A DNA stretch of 64,000 nucleotides, taken from positions 17,979,001 through 18,043,000 of the forward strand of contig NC_063263.1 in the NCBI RefSeq assembly GCF_019578655.1. Direction: 5' to 3'. Position 1 is the first letter of the stretch, and every line of letters starts with the position of its first letter. Position numbers and translations under genes: made by a program. Shown piece after piece: positions 36,088 through 49,294 of the stretch. This stretch comes from Ricinus communis. Its lineage: Eukaryota > Streptophyta > Magnoliopsida > Malpighiales > Euphorbiaceae. The notes beneath the pieces are model-generated. The model was not told the DNA's origin and did no database searches. It was given only the letters and a program-made list of their open reading frames with translations.

Positions 36088-38225
36088 TTTTAGCTTGCAC
36101 ATTGTTCTTCAGATTTATCATTTTGTTCTCATTTTGCAAGGAAGAAAATCTGGTATCCAATGGTTGCCTATCCTTTTGTTTATGCATTTCTCTGTATTGC
36201 TGATATAAAGTTTTGAACAGTTTTAATGTACTTTAATTTTGTACTCGGCATCTATAGAAACCTTACAATAATGCTTAATCAAGGGTATTGTCTATTTAAG
36301 GATATTGCGGAGAGCCAGGAGTTGGGCCATTTGTGGAGAATCAAGGTTTAGGCCATTTCTGTGATGTGTGAGGCAAGGGTTTGATATGTTGCTTTACCTA
36401 TACAATTTTTAGTTTTTAGGCAAAGCCACTTAAGATCTTCGTTGTATATCCAGCAAGCATTAGTTCTGATCAATGTTTTATGAAATGTTAAATAGTGGAT
36501 AAGTTTGAGAATATTGTAATGGACTACATTGCCAATTTGCCCCCTTGAATTTGGAGTTAATGGGCCATTAGCTCGGATTTCTAGCTAATGTACTCAAGTG
36601 ATTTTTCAAAAATAACCAATTCAATTCAATTAAAGGAATTAATTCATAAAAAAGTTTAGTTTGGTGCTTGAATTTTATGCCAAGTATCAAACTTTGTGGC
36701 AATATATTTTTATATTGAGTTAAAGTAAAGTTATCATGGTGGTTTTTGTGAATAGGTATGGACCCGTTCGATTAAATTTATGTTTCAATGTTCGGGGGTT
36801 AAAATTCTTGACATTTATAAGTGTTCTATCTAACACGTCTAGATTATTAAAAAAAAAAAGAAATTAAGCCATTGGTTTACAATAGCCCTAATTAAGACTT
36901 CAAACTTTCCAAATGAATTTGCATGAAGAGTTAATTATCGGTGAATCTTTTGCTAATATTGTTTGTTTGGAAATATGTATTCAATTAAGATTTTTAAAGA
37001 TTTTAAAAAAGGTTATAAAAATTAGTAGGTATTCAATTGCAACTATAATAAAGTTTTTAAAAGTAAGTTAGTATCTAAAAATTCACTGACTTTTATAGAA
37101 ATGAACTTTTATATATTTTTAAATACTTTTTATGCATTGTTATGAATAAAAATTTTCAATATTTCTTTTTCATTTTTTTTTTCAAGATTTCAATAAATAC
37201 TTTTTTTTTTTGTTTTGAAAACTCATTTTTCTTCTTTTCAAATTTTGATGTATTATTGTCTTCATTTCTCTTTATTATATTCTCTATCTTTAAAAGATAT
37301 AAAAAATTAGATAAAATTTTAGAAGCTAAAAATTATTTACTAATAATATTTTCTTGTACTCAGACATACAAAAAAATTAATTAGAAGCTCTTAATTTAAT
37401 TTTAAAAGGATCCTCATCAAAAATATGAATTTTAAATGAAACATTTAATAAATTATTTTTGAGCAAACAACCCCATTATATATAGACCTCTAGGTTTTAT
37501 TAAGAAGATTATCTAGATAATTTTTCTGCTGGTAAGTGTAATTGTCGGTTTAAGTATTTATCAAATAATTAATAAGTGTGATTATTATTAGTTTAAATAT
37601 TTATCAAATATGTAATAATAAAATATAACGAGTATGACATGAATTTGGCAGTTTAATTTGAGACAAATTGTAATACATGATAATTTATTTTTTTAAAAAT
37701 CGGGTCAATATCCTCTCCGAAATTGAAACGTCGGCAAATACCATCTACACAATTCAGAAACGGATTAAAATGTATTAAAAAATTCAGGCATTATGACAAT
37801 ATGTTGAATTAACTTAATGGATATTATTTTTAGTTTGTCTATTATTATTATTTTTTTGGAATTTGTTGGTGGTGGTGATAGAGATAGAAATGGTGTGATG
37901 GTGACATGGTGTTGTTAAGCTATATAAGAGTTTATGGTGGGCAGGAAAACGAGCAAAATTGGGGGAGGGCCAGTTTAAGCACTTTTAGCTTTGACTGAAA
38001 CTAAAAGTATGAAAAATTAACGGACGGATTTTATAATACAAAACAATTTTAAATTAAGTTATATTTGTTTTGGTTTCATGTAATTTATAGTAATTTTTTT
38101 ATAATTTTTAAAAGATGATATCAGTTCAAGCGACACTAAATTTTATGGTTCCGATATATTTAAAGAAAAACAGACACTACTAAAATGTTGTTTATGGAAA
38201 ATGATTTCTGGGGTGTGAATTGCAG
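36088..38225. other. 3' flank of mS37 gene and intergenic DNA
   Basis: 36088 to about 36550 is the likely 3' UTR and downstream region. The part at 36960-37460 has words such as TATTCAATTAAGATTTTTAAAG and TATTCAATTGCAACT that are familiar from a plant MITE family. No gene called; the 80-codon frame at 37142-37384 is low-complexity. Confidence 0.5.
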
Positions 38226-38910
38226 GAAATTCGTAATGTCTTATATGTAAGAAGTTGTGATAGCATTGTGACATGTGCTATTGCTCCACCAACTCATATT
38301 CAGGTAACCTTGATTTCCAATATGCTATCACAAATTTCCACCACAAAAAGGCAGTAGACGAACATAAGTTCTATTTCTAAATTGAATTATCAATTTCCAA
38401 AAGTTGACGACTCTTTAGCCCCTATATATGTTTTCCATTTACAGCATCTCGAGATGCATATGCATGCATATTTGAAGCTAATCTAAAATGAGTAATATTT
38501 TAGAGTTATAAAGACTTGAGGTTAGGCATTTTTATTTTTCCAGGTTTTCTAATTGTAGCTTTTTGTTTCATGAGAAACACAAGGGTGGATGCCTTCCATG
38601 GTTTGGTCCTTCAGAAATGAACCATGTACATGTCCGATAAGCTAAAAAAGCAACAATAGGTAGCTGACAGAATAGAGCATCAATTTTATGTCAGTTTGCA
38701 TGTGCAATTATGAACTAAAGTTTCTAAGAATTAAAACCAAAAAATTAACACATTACAGCCCCATCGCAGACCAATTTTACTGTGCCATCTCTTTTCTGTG
38801 GGAGCCATGTTTCTTATGCAATTTGACCCCTTCCTAAGCCCTCCTGCACTTGTAGTCTACACACAGCCATCTAAACCAAAAAGTTGACGTTTCAATTTCT
38901 CGAGTTCCTT
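37701..38910. mobile_element. Possible Pack-MULE-like element
   Basis: The 14-bp word GAAATTGAAACGTC at 37719-37732 recurs inverted at 38886-38899. The left flank GGGTCAATATCCTCTCC resembles plant Mutator-like termini, and the right, reversed, GGTCCCAAAAGG has a similar start. No target duplication was found. The interval encloses the orphan exon at 38226-38303. The element call is a hypothesis. Confidence 0.3.
38226..38303 (+). pseudogene. Orphan exon-like segment (26 codons)
   Basis: A 78-bp frame flanked by a strong acceptor (GTGTGAATTGCAG) and a consensus donor (CAG|GTAACC), open in phase 0. The peptide contains NVLYVRSCDSIVTC and IAPPTHIQ, a pattern of short beta strands with cysteine turns that faintly recalls C-CAP/TBCC-type repeats. 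No neighbouring exon is recognisable, so this is probably a captured or decayed gene fragment. The family link is weak. Confidence 0.35.
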
Positions 38911-41589
38911 TTGGGACCTACAATTAATTCGCATCACCCACTACAGTTTTCGTTATTTTCTTTTTGAGTTAATTAATGCATGTTCTTATGCATATTAATG
39001 ATATCTCCATAATCTGGGATTTCAGTTCACATAAAAGTCTTCAGTTAATATGATTGCTGCAGTGCATACAATTACTGTAGCTAAGAATTAGTGTGGATCC
39101 ACAATCAAGCGATGGCCAAATCATAGAGGAGGCAGCGTGGCCGTGGTGTCGTATAAGGTGGGTGTTAAGGCTGCAAGTAAAGGTAGCTTTACAACTAGAA
39201 ATCTCGACACATGGGGGGTTTTGGCTTTTGGCATGAAAGTGAGCAAAAAGCCGTACACTGTCAAAATAAAATGGGTAAGGAATTAGATTCCGTCACCACT
39301 AACTTTTCAATTCTCAGTATTAAAATAAATTAAATTCCTTCAAATTTCGACGTTTCAAACAAAAATCATCAAGCCGATTTCACCATCCATGCATATTATA
39401 TAGAATACTCAATTTTTATTTTATTTTTTAATTTTCTTTAACCCTTCTATTACATTTTAAATGACTTCCATGCACGTGAAATTTAGTGTGGTTTGGATCA
39501 CATTAGTATTTTTTTTAAAAAATTGTTTCAGAAAATAATATAAAGTTGAAAAGATATTATACAATTGATATAATGGCATAGGTTAAAAAAAATTAGCTAA
39601 CCAAAAAATAGTTTAAATCAATTAAAAAGGGAATATGTGTAAGTGAAGTGACCTTACAAATTCTTTATTTGCCATATGTCAATTTTATATTGTACGAAAT
39701 TGACTTATCTCATACTTCCAGAATTGACTTCTGTTATACATTGCCAAAATATTATGGATTTGCACGAATCTACTTTGAAAGGGTTCAATCGCTTTCATTT
39801 TTCGAATTATTGAAATGGATTAATCTTCCAAATCCAAACCCACCAAATTACCGACTTAATCTTAATCATGTTCTTATTATTCATTCTATAATGAAAATGA
39901 AAATGAATATGATGTGACATATGTCCGTCCATCTAAGTTATAAACCAAATGAATCTTGGATAAGAAATATGCTAAAGAAATTGTTAAGAGTCAACACGTA
40001 CCTCAATAAATTATGGAAGTTCAATTTCTGTCTTTAATGGAAGATTTTTCTTTAACTTTTTTTCTACTTTCTTCGTGAAATCTAACAAACCCGGTTTACC
40101 TTAGAAGAAGATAAAGAAAAAGCTCTAATTAAGAAAGAAATATGTGTTTATTTCCATGTGGATATGCAACCAAAAGATTCATCCCAAACTTCCAATTGAC
40201 ATAGTGGAAAATTCAATTGTATACCCATGCAAAAGAAGCCTCTTTTATTCTACTACCTCAAAAGATAAATTGTAAACTTTTAGATATATGCTTGATAATA
40301 ATTCTCCATATTTCATCTAGAGCTGTTTAGTTCAGTTGATAATTAATAACTGATAGTCATAAATATAAATTATTTTAAAAACATTTAGTAATTATTAGTT
40401 TATCAAATAATTTTTAACGTATTTTATATTTTTACATTAACTTTCACTAAATAAATTGTATAAAATGAATATGCTATTCAAGAAAATTATAATTAATTTT
40501 ACCGTATATATTATGGAAAAATATTAAATGTTTCCAATACAAATTGTATGTTAGTTTTCTAAATTAATCCCACAGATATATATAATTCAGAAAAATATAT
40601 AAGTGGATCTCCTTCTTTTATTAATGGTTCTACTAATTGATATGTTTTTATAAATAATTAAAATTTAATTTTTTAATCTGTATTTTTTATTTTTGAAAAC
40701 TTATAAAAGTTTTTCTGTCAAGCATTGATCAATCAACCTATAAAATCTTTCAAATTGTATCCGATTCAATCCAGGAATTGTAGACATTCTTATCTTATCA
40801 CAATTTAAATCTTGCTGATATAGAATATCTTTCTTTAAATATTATAGAAATAAACATCTTAATTAGCAAAAATATTACAATATCAAGTAATATTTAATTT
40901 TTATAAAATGATAAAAGTAATTATACAAATTTAATTTAGTTATTGGAAGAAAAATAACTGTCAACATCTCCCAACAATTAAATGAATACTAGTTGTAGAG
41001 TTTCAAGTGTGAACCTGATCAATAAAAGAAAATAATAAATAAGAAACCATAAGTTTCAACCAATGGCCCACATTATTCCAATCACTTATAATTATATCAT
41101 GTTAAATTGCTAATTAATCCGATTCCTATATGAACATAATCTTCCTATGAATTTCTTATTAATTTAATCAATATTTGGAGCCATAAAATCTTTCTATAGT
41201 CCGGTCCTAGCTAGGTTGTTTCCAGATTGGAAGCAATCACATAGAAAATTATTATCAATCAAATTGAAGCTAGAAATAAGAACGGATTGCGGAGAATGAG
41301 AGGAGAACAAGTTGTGGGGGTGGCGGCGGCGGTGGAGCTGTGCCTTTTTTTCTCACCGTCCAAACGTATATATTCCGTTAGGCAAAAGTGTTCTAATTGT
41401 AAAACAAAATGGACCACTTAATTGGATGACGTGGCATGAAGAATTCCCCGACCAGTAGCATCTGAATGATGTTGATTTCCATTTTTGTCGCTACATATAA
41501 AAATAAATTTAAGCATTCTAATTTAATGGATGGAAACGAGAATTGCTAGATGAGATGATGATTTTTTTTTTAATTTTAATTAGAATTTG
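38304..41589. other. Intergenic, no gene seen
   Basis: Includes a GC-richer stretch at 39070-39260 without a supported frame, an AGCTGTTTAGTTCAGTTGATAATT stretch (40320-40345) in the style of hAT-like MITE ends, and a GGC-rich patch with a nearby GATGACGTGGCA (ACGTGGC core) at 41310-41440. An 89-codon frame at 39648-39917 has no domain. Confidence 0.5.
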
Positions 41590-41945
41590 GTTAAATATAA
41601 TTATATTTTTAATTTATATTTATAAGTCAGTTTAATATCTTAATTTTTAATTTAATTTTATATATATTTAAATTTTATTTTTTTGATATCTAAATATTTA
41701 TAACTTTCAATCCAACCTAATATGGATTTAAATTTTATTTTTAGTTAATATTTTAACATTTTTATATAATACACGTGGGTGAATTAAATGAAACTATATA
41801 TTAAAAAATATTAAAATATTATAAAAAATTAAATTTAGATATCTGTTAAATTAAAATGAAAGTTAAAACATAAAACTGACTAAATAACTAAAATTTAAAA
41901 ATATAAATATATATTTGATCGTAAAATTTTAAACTTAAAAATTTT
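41590..41945. repeat. Imperfect long inverted repeat (MITE-like)
   Basis: The left arm (about 41590-41700) and the reverse of the right arm (about 41830-41945) share a run GTTAAATATA/GATCAAATATA, TTATATTTTTAA, and AGTCAGTTT followed by an AATTTAATTTT tract. No coding frame. A related inverted repeat may lie at 62948-63310. Confidence 0.5.
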
Positions 41946-44900
41946 AAATAATTATCACGGGTAAAATTTTTATTTTATTTTAAGTATATATATAAATAAA
42001 AGAAAAGACACTCGCTCAGTCTCTCTCTTTCTATGTGTTTGATTTGTGCAGGCATGGCCAAAGCAGAAGAGTCCCATATGGCTTAGTTACAAAAGGGTCC
42101 TACTTAATGGGAAACATATTCATTTTCTTTATGGTTTGGTTTCTGTATATTTGTACTCTTTCAATCCGTCCATTAAAAAAGAGAAATTTCAAACTTTCTC
42201 TTCCACAATATTTTTCTTGGCTTTTTCTCCAGCCATCCAAACGGTTCTGGCATAACTCAGAAAGGATTAATGTATCCTCGTCGAGTCTACTCCACGTTGC
42301 ACTTGAGTCTATAATAAATTATGTTTATACTACTTTAATAATTTAATTAAAAATTGAGAATTAAACTAAATTTAGACAGAATTTATTTGCAAATAAACTT
42401 ATATTTTAGTATTGCTAAATACCGATTATAAAAATCGCTACAATGAAATAAATATCATGTTTGAAATAAATTATTATAGAAAAAGATATAAAAGAGACTA
42501 TGTGAGAAAAAAAAATAATAAATTTAAGAAAAGTAATTTAATCTTATGAAATATATATTAAATTATTAATATAAAATCATTTAAAAATTCTATTTATTTT
42601 ACTATATCTTAACTTAATTATAACTAATCATAATTTATTTAAGTTTTAAGTAAATTATTATTTTAATAAAATATATAAATTTTAAGTTTATAAAGGAACT
42701 TATAAAATTCATTTCAACCAAATATAGATAGGATCATTAATCTGTTTAATCATCTAGACAAGATTTTGTATAAAAAGAAAGATTCTCATCCTCTAGCAAA
42801 TAAGGTTTTGGTGCTCTTATATCACATTAGCATCACTTAACTTTGTTAACGGGCCCTCTTTTTAGAATTAGATTTTGAGTAAAATTGAAATTCACAGCAT
42901 CACAACAGAACTATACAGGAGACAATTGCATTCCCTTTCATTAGGGTCAGCATTCAATTAGTTTTATTTAAAATTAAATAGAACTGGTTGTTACATGGCT
43001 ATTATTATTATTTTGATTATAAAATCAAGTTGATAAATATAATTTAATAAATTTTTTAGTATTTAATATTACTTTGTAAAATTTTAAAAAATAATAATAA
43101 ATTATATATAAAAGATAAAAATAATAACAAACTTATATAAACTTAAAAATAAGTCAAACTAACCGATTGTATTTGAATATAAACTGAACCAAATTGAATA
43201 GAAAAATAAATTATAATAATTAAACTATGTAAAACGAATTAAATTTAAAATTATTATAAAAATAAAATTTTATAATTAAAATAATAATATATTTTAATTA
43301 ATAATTAAAACTAAATTATTTTGACTAAATTGAACTGTTTAATATAAAATAAAATCAAACCAATATAATTATAATTTTTAAATAATATAAATTGAATCAA
43401 TTTTATAAAAGAATAATCAAAGCGAACTAAATACATTGAGTTTGGTTCGATCTTCAGATTTTTCAGAAATTTGCTCACTCCTGCTCCTAAGCATCACTTA
43501 ACTTATCCATGTATTGATTCATACTACTAGTCCATGAAATTTTAGCACAAAGTGCTAATATTATATTGAAATATATCATATTACATATGAGACAATGAAC
43601 AAAATATAAAAATTGCAGAACCCTCCTTTTTACATGGGTAAGTGATATTGCAAATTTCGTTTTTATTGCATTCTCATGCATGTTGAAAAGAAATAGAATG
43701 AATGCATATTTTCACATATAAACTTTATTCGTGTGATAAGTTTAACAAATTAATTTTTAATATAAATTAATGATACTTTAATTTGTATATTTATAATATT
43801 TAAATATTATTTTAACATATGAGTTTATTTAATATGTCTATATGTTTTGATCATAAGTGTTTAAATGTTACTAAAAAATAAAATTTATATATTTATTTAG
43901 TTAATCAAAAATTAAAAATATTTAAAAAAATTATACAAATAGTATTCAAGTGTTTATTAGGTTAATTTAAAAATTAAAGTGTAAAAGTGAGATTTATTTC
44001 ATAAAAGTCACTTAATTTTAATTTAGATTATAATAATAGTCATTTTATTTATTTCATGCTCCATCAACATAAAATTCAGAGTTATTAATTTTGCTCAAGA
44101 TGCATATTTATAATTGGTTTATCCTTATTGCTTTTATCTAGAATATCTCTCTTAATAAATATATCAACGACTTCTTAAGAAGTAAATCAACCTCATCTAG
44201 CACATTATAGTCACTATCAACTAGTTTCTAACAGAGTGATTCATTTTTAGAAAAATCAATTGACAAAGATATTGAGAGAAATATTTTAGGTAAAAGCAAT
44301 AAAGGCAAAAATCAATTATAAATGAGGATCCCGAGCAAAGCAAGAAACATAATAAACATCAAGAAAATGATATGAGAAGGAAGATAACGATCAGATATTC
44401 TAAATTTGATGTTAATGGAGACATAAAACAAATTGAACCCAAAACTAAAATAACCGATATACAATTTAAATTAAAGTTAAGTTATAATTATTTCTAAAAG
44501 TCACTAAATAATTAAAGTATACACTGTGCAAAACAAATTTGTAGTACAAATTAGAAAGAGAATCCTATGATATGAGCTTAGTCTCATATCATAATGTAGG
44601 TGTAAGGATGAAATTCCTACATCCTGCCAGGGGTAAAGGTTTCGTTAATCTCAACCTTTTAGTAATTATCTTGTTTGGATGATGGTCCAAAGATAAACGA
44701 CACACGAATAATGGAGATCCACTTAAAAAACTTGTAATCATTTTAATTAAAAAACAAACAAAAAGAAGAAGAAGAGAAAATCTATCGATCCTGCTATCAT
44801 TTTTTTTAATTTGCTTTTTTCCAATTCTAATTTAGCTTTTTATGATATTAAATTGAAAGGCCGATAACAAAATTAAATTTGAAATAAATGTTATAATATT

Positions 44901-45480
44901 TAACTGAAATAGATAGAAACAAATAGATTTTGTTAGAATATTTTTTAGAAGAAGAATTTGTAAGTCAAATTTATATATTAATTTCTCTTGCCGAGAAATG
45001 CCACGCTAGTATTTTTTTTTTTTATGCTAAATACATCAAAATATTAAAATTGATATAAATATTTTTAATTTCTTAATTAATTTGATAAATTGAATAGTAC
45101 CTGTTAGATTTTATAAAAATATAAAAGTATACATAATTTTTTATATAATTAACCGATATTATTATTTGAAAAATAACCTTTGCAAAGCAATAGTAAGGAC
45201 AAGAGTTTGCGGAATTAGGCGTTTGACCACTAGCATAATTGAAAGCTATAAACAATTTAAGATCTCAAATTCACATGTTAACACCTCAATTATTTATATG
45301 TAATAACAAAATAAATAATTATCATTGAAATTAGGGAGAGAAGGACCACGAATATGTGGTATTATTGGAAGCAGTCTTCTTTTAGAGGCAACTTGAATCC
45401 TGCATGGATTGGCATACTGTGATTCTGTGAGAGTGCCATAGACACCAATCCACATTTCTTGCTTATCGGAAAATTAAAAA
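41946..45480. other. Intergenic, no gene seen
   Basis: AT-rich DNA. Frames at 42035-42346 start at a GTG and lack domains. Contains the perfect hairpin at 44566-44593. No gene or RNA gene identified. Confidence 0.5.
44566..44593. repeat. Perfect 11-bp inverted repeat (hairpin)
   Basis: TATGATATGAG, a 6-base loop CTTAGT, then CTCATATCATA. A second, 7-bp inverted pair ATGTAGG/CCTACAT follows within 40 bp (about 44593-44625). Confidence 0.95.
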
Positions 45481-48240
45481 GAAAAGGACCATTTGCAGCA
45501 GAAAAAAGGAAAGTTTAAAGCATATAATAATGGTGTTACTTTAATATTTTCTTTTCTTTTCTTTAGACAGAGATGGACTCACCTTTTGAATTCTAAAGCC
45601 AATAAGGTTGAATTTTTCAAGTGTCAGAAATCGGGTCCCCCTTTTATCCCTAAGAAAATTCCGCCTCCAAAATCAAGAAACCAACAAAGTTTTACCTATA
45701 TATCTCTAACTATAGTGTACGCACCAGATATTCCACTATATATATATATATATACAAAACAGAAATTAATTCCTTCATGAGGAAGTAACTTATAGATTAA
45801 TGTTTCCTTGTATGTTGGTCGTATAATAAAAAGAAGAGTAGAGATATTTAATGCAACACTTCTATCTCGAATTACTTTGCTGTTTTGATGCAGTATTATA
45901 ATATTAATAAAATTCTTTTTCTATAATTAAGTCATATGCTTTTAAAATCATTATTTCAACTCAGTCTGCGAATTAGAATAACAAATTAATAATATTGTGA
46001 AAAGTGGCATATTAATCTTTAGTCATGTAAGATTTTATTTAGACGATGTTAGTTTCTTTTGAAAAGAAATAGAAGAAAAAAGAGAAAGAATTATAAATTT
46101 TTTAAATTTGGACTGCTTAATTTTATAGCTTATTATTATTATTATTATTAGAGATATAAAACTATTTTTGAGATTTTATTTATCATAAATTTTTGAGTAA
46201 AATCCTTCTTTAATAATAATGGGTCGTTTTACTATCTAAATGAAGAATATTGAATTAAACAATAATTTCTAAAAAGAAAAAGCTTTCATTAACAAATCAT
46301 CTCAAACAAAGGAAACTTAGCATAACTGGCTACCTACTCAATTTAAGTCCTAATCTAGGAAAAGAAAGGAGAGAAAGTAGGAGAAAAAAGAAAGACAAAT
46401 TGCAGAATATTGGTGTTTGTTCTTTTTGAATGTTTATGTAATATTACTATGTGTATGATTTAAGAATAATGTATCAAAGTTGAAAGACAATTGGTAGAGA
46501 ATTCTCTTCCTTTTTTTTTTTTTTTTCTTTTTAGCTAAAAAGTTGATAGAGATGGATAAAGTTTGGTCATAATCTCAAGTTTTAACGTGTTGGTGTACAG
46601 TACTGGAAATTAAATCTGGATCATAAATTACAAAGTGCTGCGATTATTGACCACTTACATACAAGCAAACAAAAACATGAATAGTTTTTATCAAACACTT
46701 TTGTTCATTTTCATTTCTTTTCACTTTCACTGTTCAATATATATATATATCTATATCTCAAGTACCCCAAAAAAGAAAACCCTTAATTGGAAGCATATTT
46801 CTTCACTTTTGTTTCTGGTATAATGTGGTAAGGAACATTACATCTTGGGAGCAACCATATCATTTGACATGCATATTTCATAATTATAAGATAATTAGGC
46901 TTTTTTACGGTCCTTAAAAATGCATTTTCTATCATTAATGACAGAAAACATCTCGTCGTAGCCCCAGTCATTCTAGCCTACTGTCGTTAAATTACACAAC
47001 TCAGCACGGGCTTTATTCCCTTCACTTTGTCGCCAATTCTTTTCACCCTAGTCCGGCCTTAAATATTTATAATATGAAGTGCGGAATTACTTTGGAGCTA
47101 GATTGGTCAGTAGTCCGAGATAGTTTTAAAGGAAAAAATTATTTATTCTTAAATACGTTAATTTACTCTAATTTGAAAATAATTATAAAAATTATAATTG
47201 AAAAATACAACAATTAGCTCAGAATAATTTAATATTTTTCATTATAAAATATATTTACAATTTAGCCTGGACTGATTAAAATTTTCGATTACCCAACTAT
47301 TTTTGCTGCTAAATATACTGTATGGTTGTTAAATCTTTATAGGGATCGAAATGTATAATCTTAGCCTTGTTCTTAGTGATAAAATAAATTCATCCAATCA
47401 CTAATTTCTTCCTTTTCTTTTCTGTTATCTTAGAATAACTAAGATACGATAAAATAAAATAATAATGCATTTGCAATTGAAACTCCATTATTGACAAGAA
47501 TAATCATAACAAATATCTAACCTTATATAAGTGTGTTGAGTTCATATATCTTTTGTCGAATGCATGAGAAGAAAAGAGGGACTGTAAAAATGGTTCATCC
47601 AATAGTAATTCTCTTCAAGTACCAAAAAAAGATCTAATTTGTTTAGCTGCTGCTTGTATGAATTGAAGTTGATGTACCTACTGACATAAAATTGAATAAA
47701 TAGACCGTCTGATACATATTTAATAGAAATTTGATACATAAAGACAGCAAGAGACTAATAATCAGATAGAAAATGATCGACCAACTTAGGCTTATTATCA
47801 CCACTTCGACGGAAGAAGAAGTTGAAGGAAAGGATCCAAAGGTTGAAAAAGCCCCTCCTTCAAATAATTTGAACATTAGTCATAACTTCAAATTCATGCC
47901 CTAAATAACATTTTGTCGCTAAGAATGAATATTCTATTCTAGCAAAGCTACCTTATTAGTTCTCAAATATGGAAAATACTCAAACAAATTATCCCATGTA
48001 CATAAAACAAAGAAAAGGAAAAGAACTTCTATTAATTCCTTTACTTTGGAGTTTAATGGTACTAGAATTATCGTTACTTTTAAAACTGCAAAATTCCAAT
48101 TTATTGGTGAACCTTTCATTTTTTGAGGAACATAAGAAATGAACTTATGATGTCTTAATAGAAATTGTACATTTTAATTGAATCACAAAAATTCAAAATA
48201 ACATATCTTCAAATAGAACTAAAGTAAAAGAGACAGAAAA
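45481..48240. other. Intergenic, no gene seen
   Basis: Low-complexity and AT-rich, with short (TA)n runs near 45740 and 46737, (TTA)n at 46131-46151 and poly(T) near 46509-46526. Frames of 60-100 codons here show no domains. Confidence 0.5.
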
Positions 48241-48243
48241 AAC

Positions 48244-48401
48244 CCAATGTACACGTATATGCTTTTATATATAGAGAGATATGACGTAAGAAAAATTAGC
48301 TAGTGTTACACTAAATTAACAATCCAATGCACATGTTTATGCTTTTGTAAAAAAATAAAAATAAAAATAAAAACAAACCCATGCACATGTTTTATGCTTT
48401 T
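48244..48401. repeat. Three copies of a 23-bp motif upstream of the Dof gene
   Basis: Diverged direct copies at 48244-48266, 48324-48346 and 48378-48401, each CC(A)ATG(C/T)ACA(C/T)GT...TATGCTTTT. A separate 13-bp word TAGCTAGTGTTAC occurs at 48297-48309 and 48704-48716. They lie about 0.9-1.05 kb upstream of the Dof ATG. Confidence 0.85.
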
Positions 48402-48906
48402 GCAAATATATATCTAAAGTATTTCTAACAAATATGAAATAATAACATAAACAGTTATTAAACTTTTATCTTAGTAATAGAATCTTAATTTATTTCATTT
48501 TAGTTTCAATTTAATAGTGAAAGATAACAAAAATAATTAATTAGAAATATAATAATTAAAGAAAAATATGACATGTAATTCTTATTAATAAGTAATTGAA
48601 CTATAATCAAAATTAAAATTTAATAATTAAAATAAAACGATTAAAATTTTATAATTAAAATGAAAATATATATGAAGTAAAAATATGATTGGTATGGAAA
48701 AAGTAGCTAGTGTTACTAATTACTTTGGCTAAAGAAACTCTATCAAAGATATTTAATTACGTGAAGCTCCATAATTAAAAATGTTAATTACGTGGGGAGA
48801 TCCCACCACTAGAAATGGACAGATAGCGATAATTTTGCTTTTCTTTCTTATGTTCTCTCTCTTCCATGCATATGACTCACAACAATTCCTTCTCCTTTTT
48901 GAGCAC

Positions 48907-48917
48907 TAAATATATAT
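48907..48917 (+). promoter_or_regulatory. Possible TATA box of the Dof gene
   Basis: TAAATATATAT, which places a start site near 48945 and gives a leader of about 350 nt that is rich in purines, CT tracts and a (TAA)n repeat. Confidence 0.45.
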
Positions 48918-49017
48918 GCAGTCACGAAGCTTATAGATGAAGAAAGCTTTGTCCACTCAAAACCCTAAAAATATATACAACAAAAAGAGCTAGAGATCAT
49001 ACAGAGAATATTTATAT

Positions 49018-49041
49018 ATGAAAAAAGAAAAAAGAGATTAA
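49018..49041 (+). other. Short upstream ORF in the Dof leader
   Basis: ATG followed by six codons (KKEKRD) and TAA, 250 bp before the Dof start. A second candidate, 18 codons, is at 48937-48993, near the predicted transcription start. Both depend on the true 5' end. Confidence 0.35.
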
Positions 49042-49049
49042 CAACAACC

Positions 49050-49074
49050 TAATAATAATAATAATAATAATAAT
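49050..49074. repeat. (TAA)n microsatellite in the Dof leader
   Basis: About eight ATA/TAA units. Confidence 0.9.
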
Positions 49075-49294
49075 AGGCAAAAGCCTCTCTTATCTTTCCC
49101 CTTCCCCTTCTCTCCCTTTAATTCTTTCTCTCCTTTTTCTCTCTTTGCTTTGCTTTCTTGCCTCTGGTATTCTCACTTAGTGTGATTCTCCACCATATTT
49201 TCTTTCCTAAAGACCCATCAAACTTTACAAAAGAATAGAAAAGAAAAGGAGAAAAAAGATCAAAAAAGAAAAAGAAGAAAAAAGAATTAAAACC

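Noticed and set aside
42035..42346. 103-codon plus-strand frame
   Set aside because: Begins at GTG, has mixed hydrophobic content and no recognisable domain; a second overlapping frame reads as well.
45395..45455. GGATTGG...CCAATCC inverted pair, considered as a microRNA precursor
   Set aside because: Only the 7-bp ends pair; the interior has many mismatches and no known mature microRNA sequence is visible.
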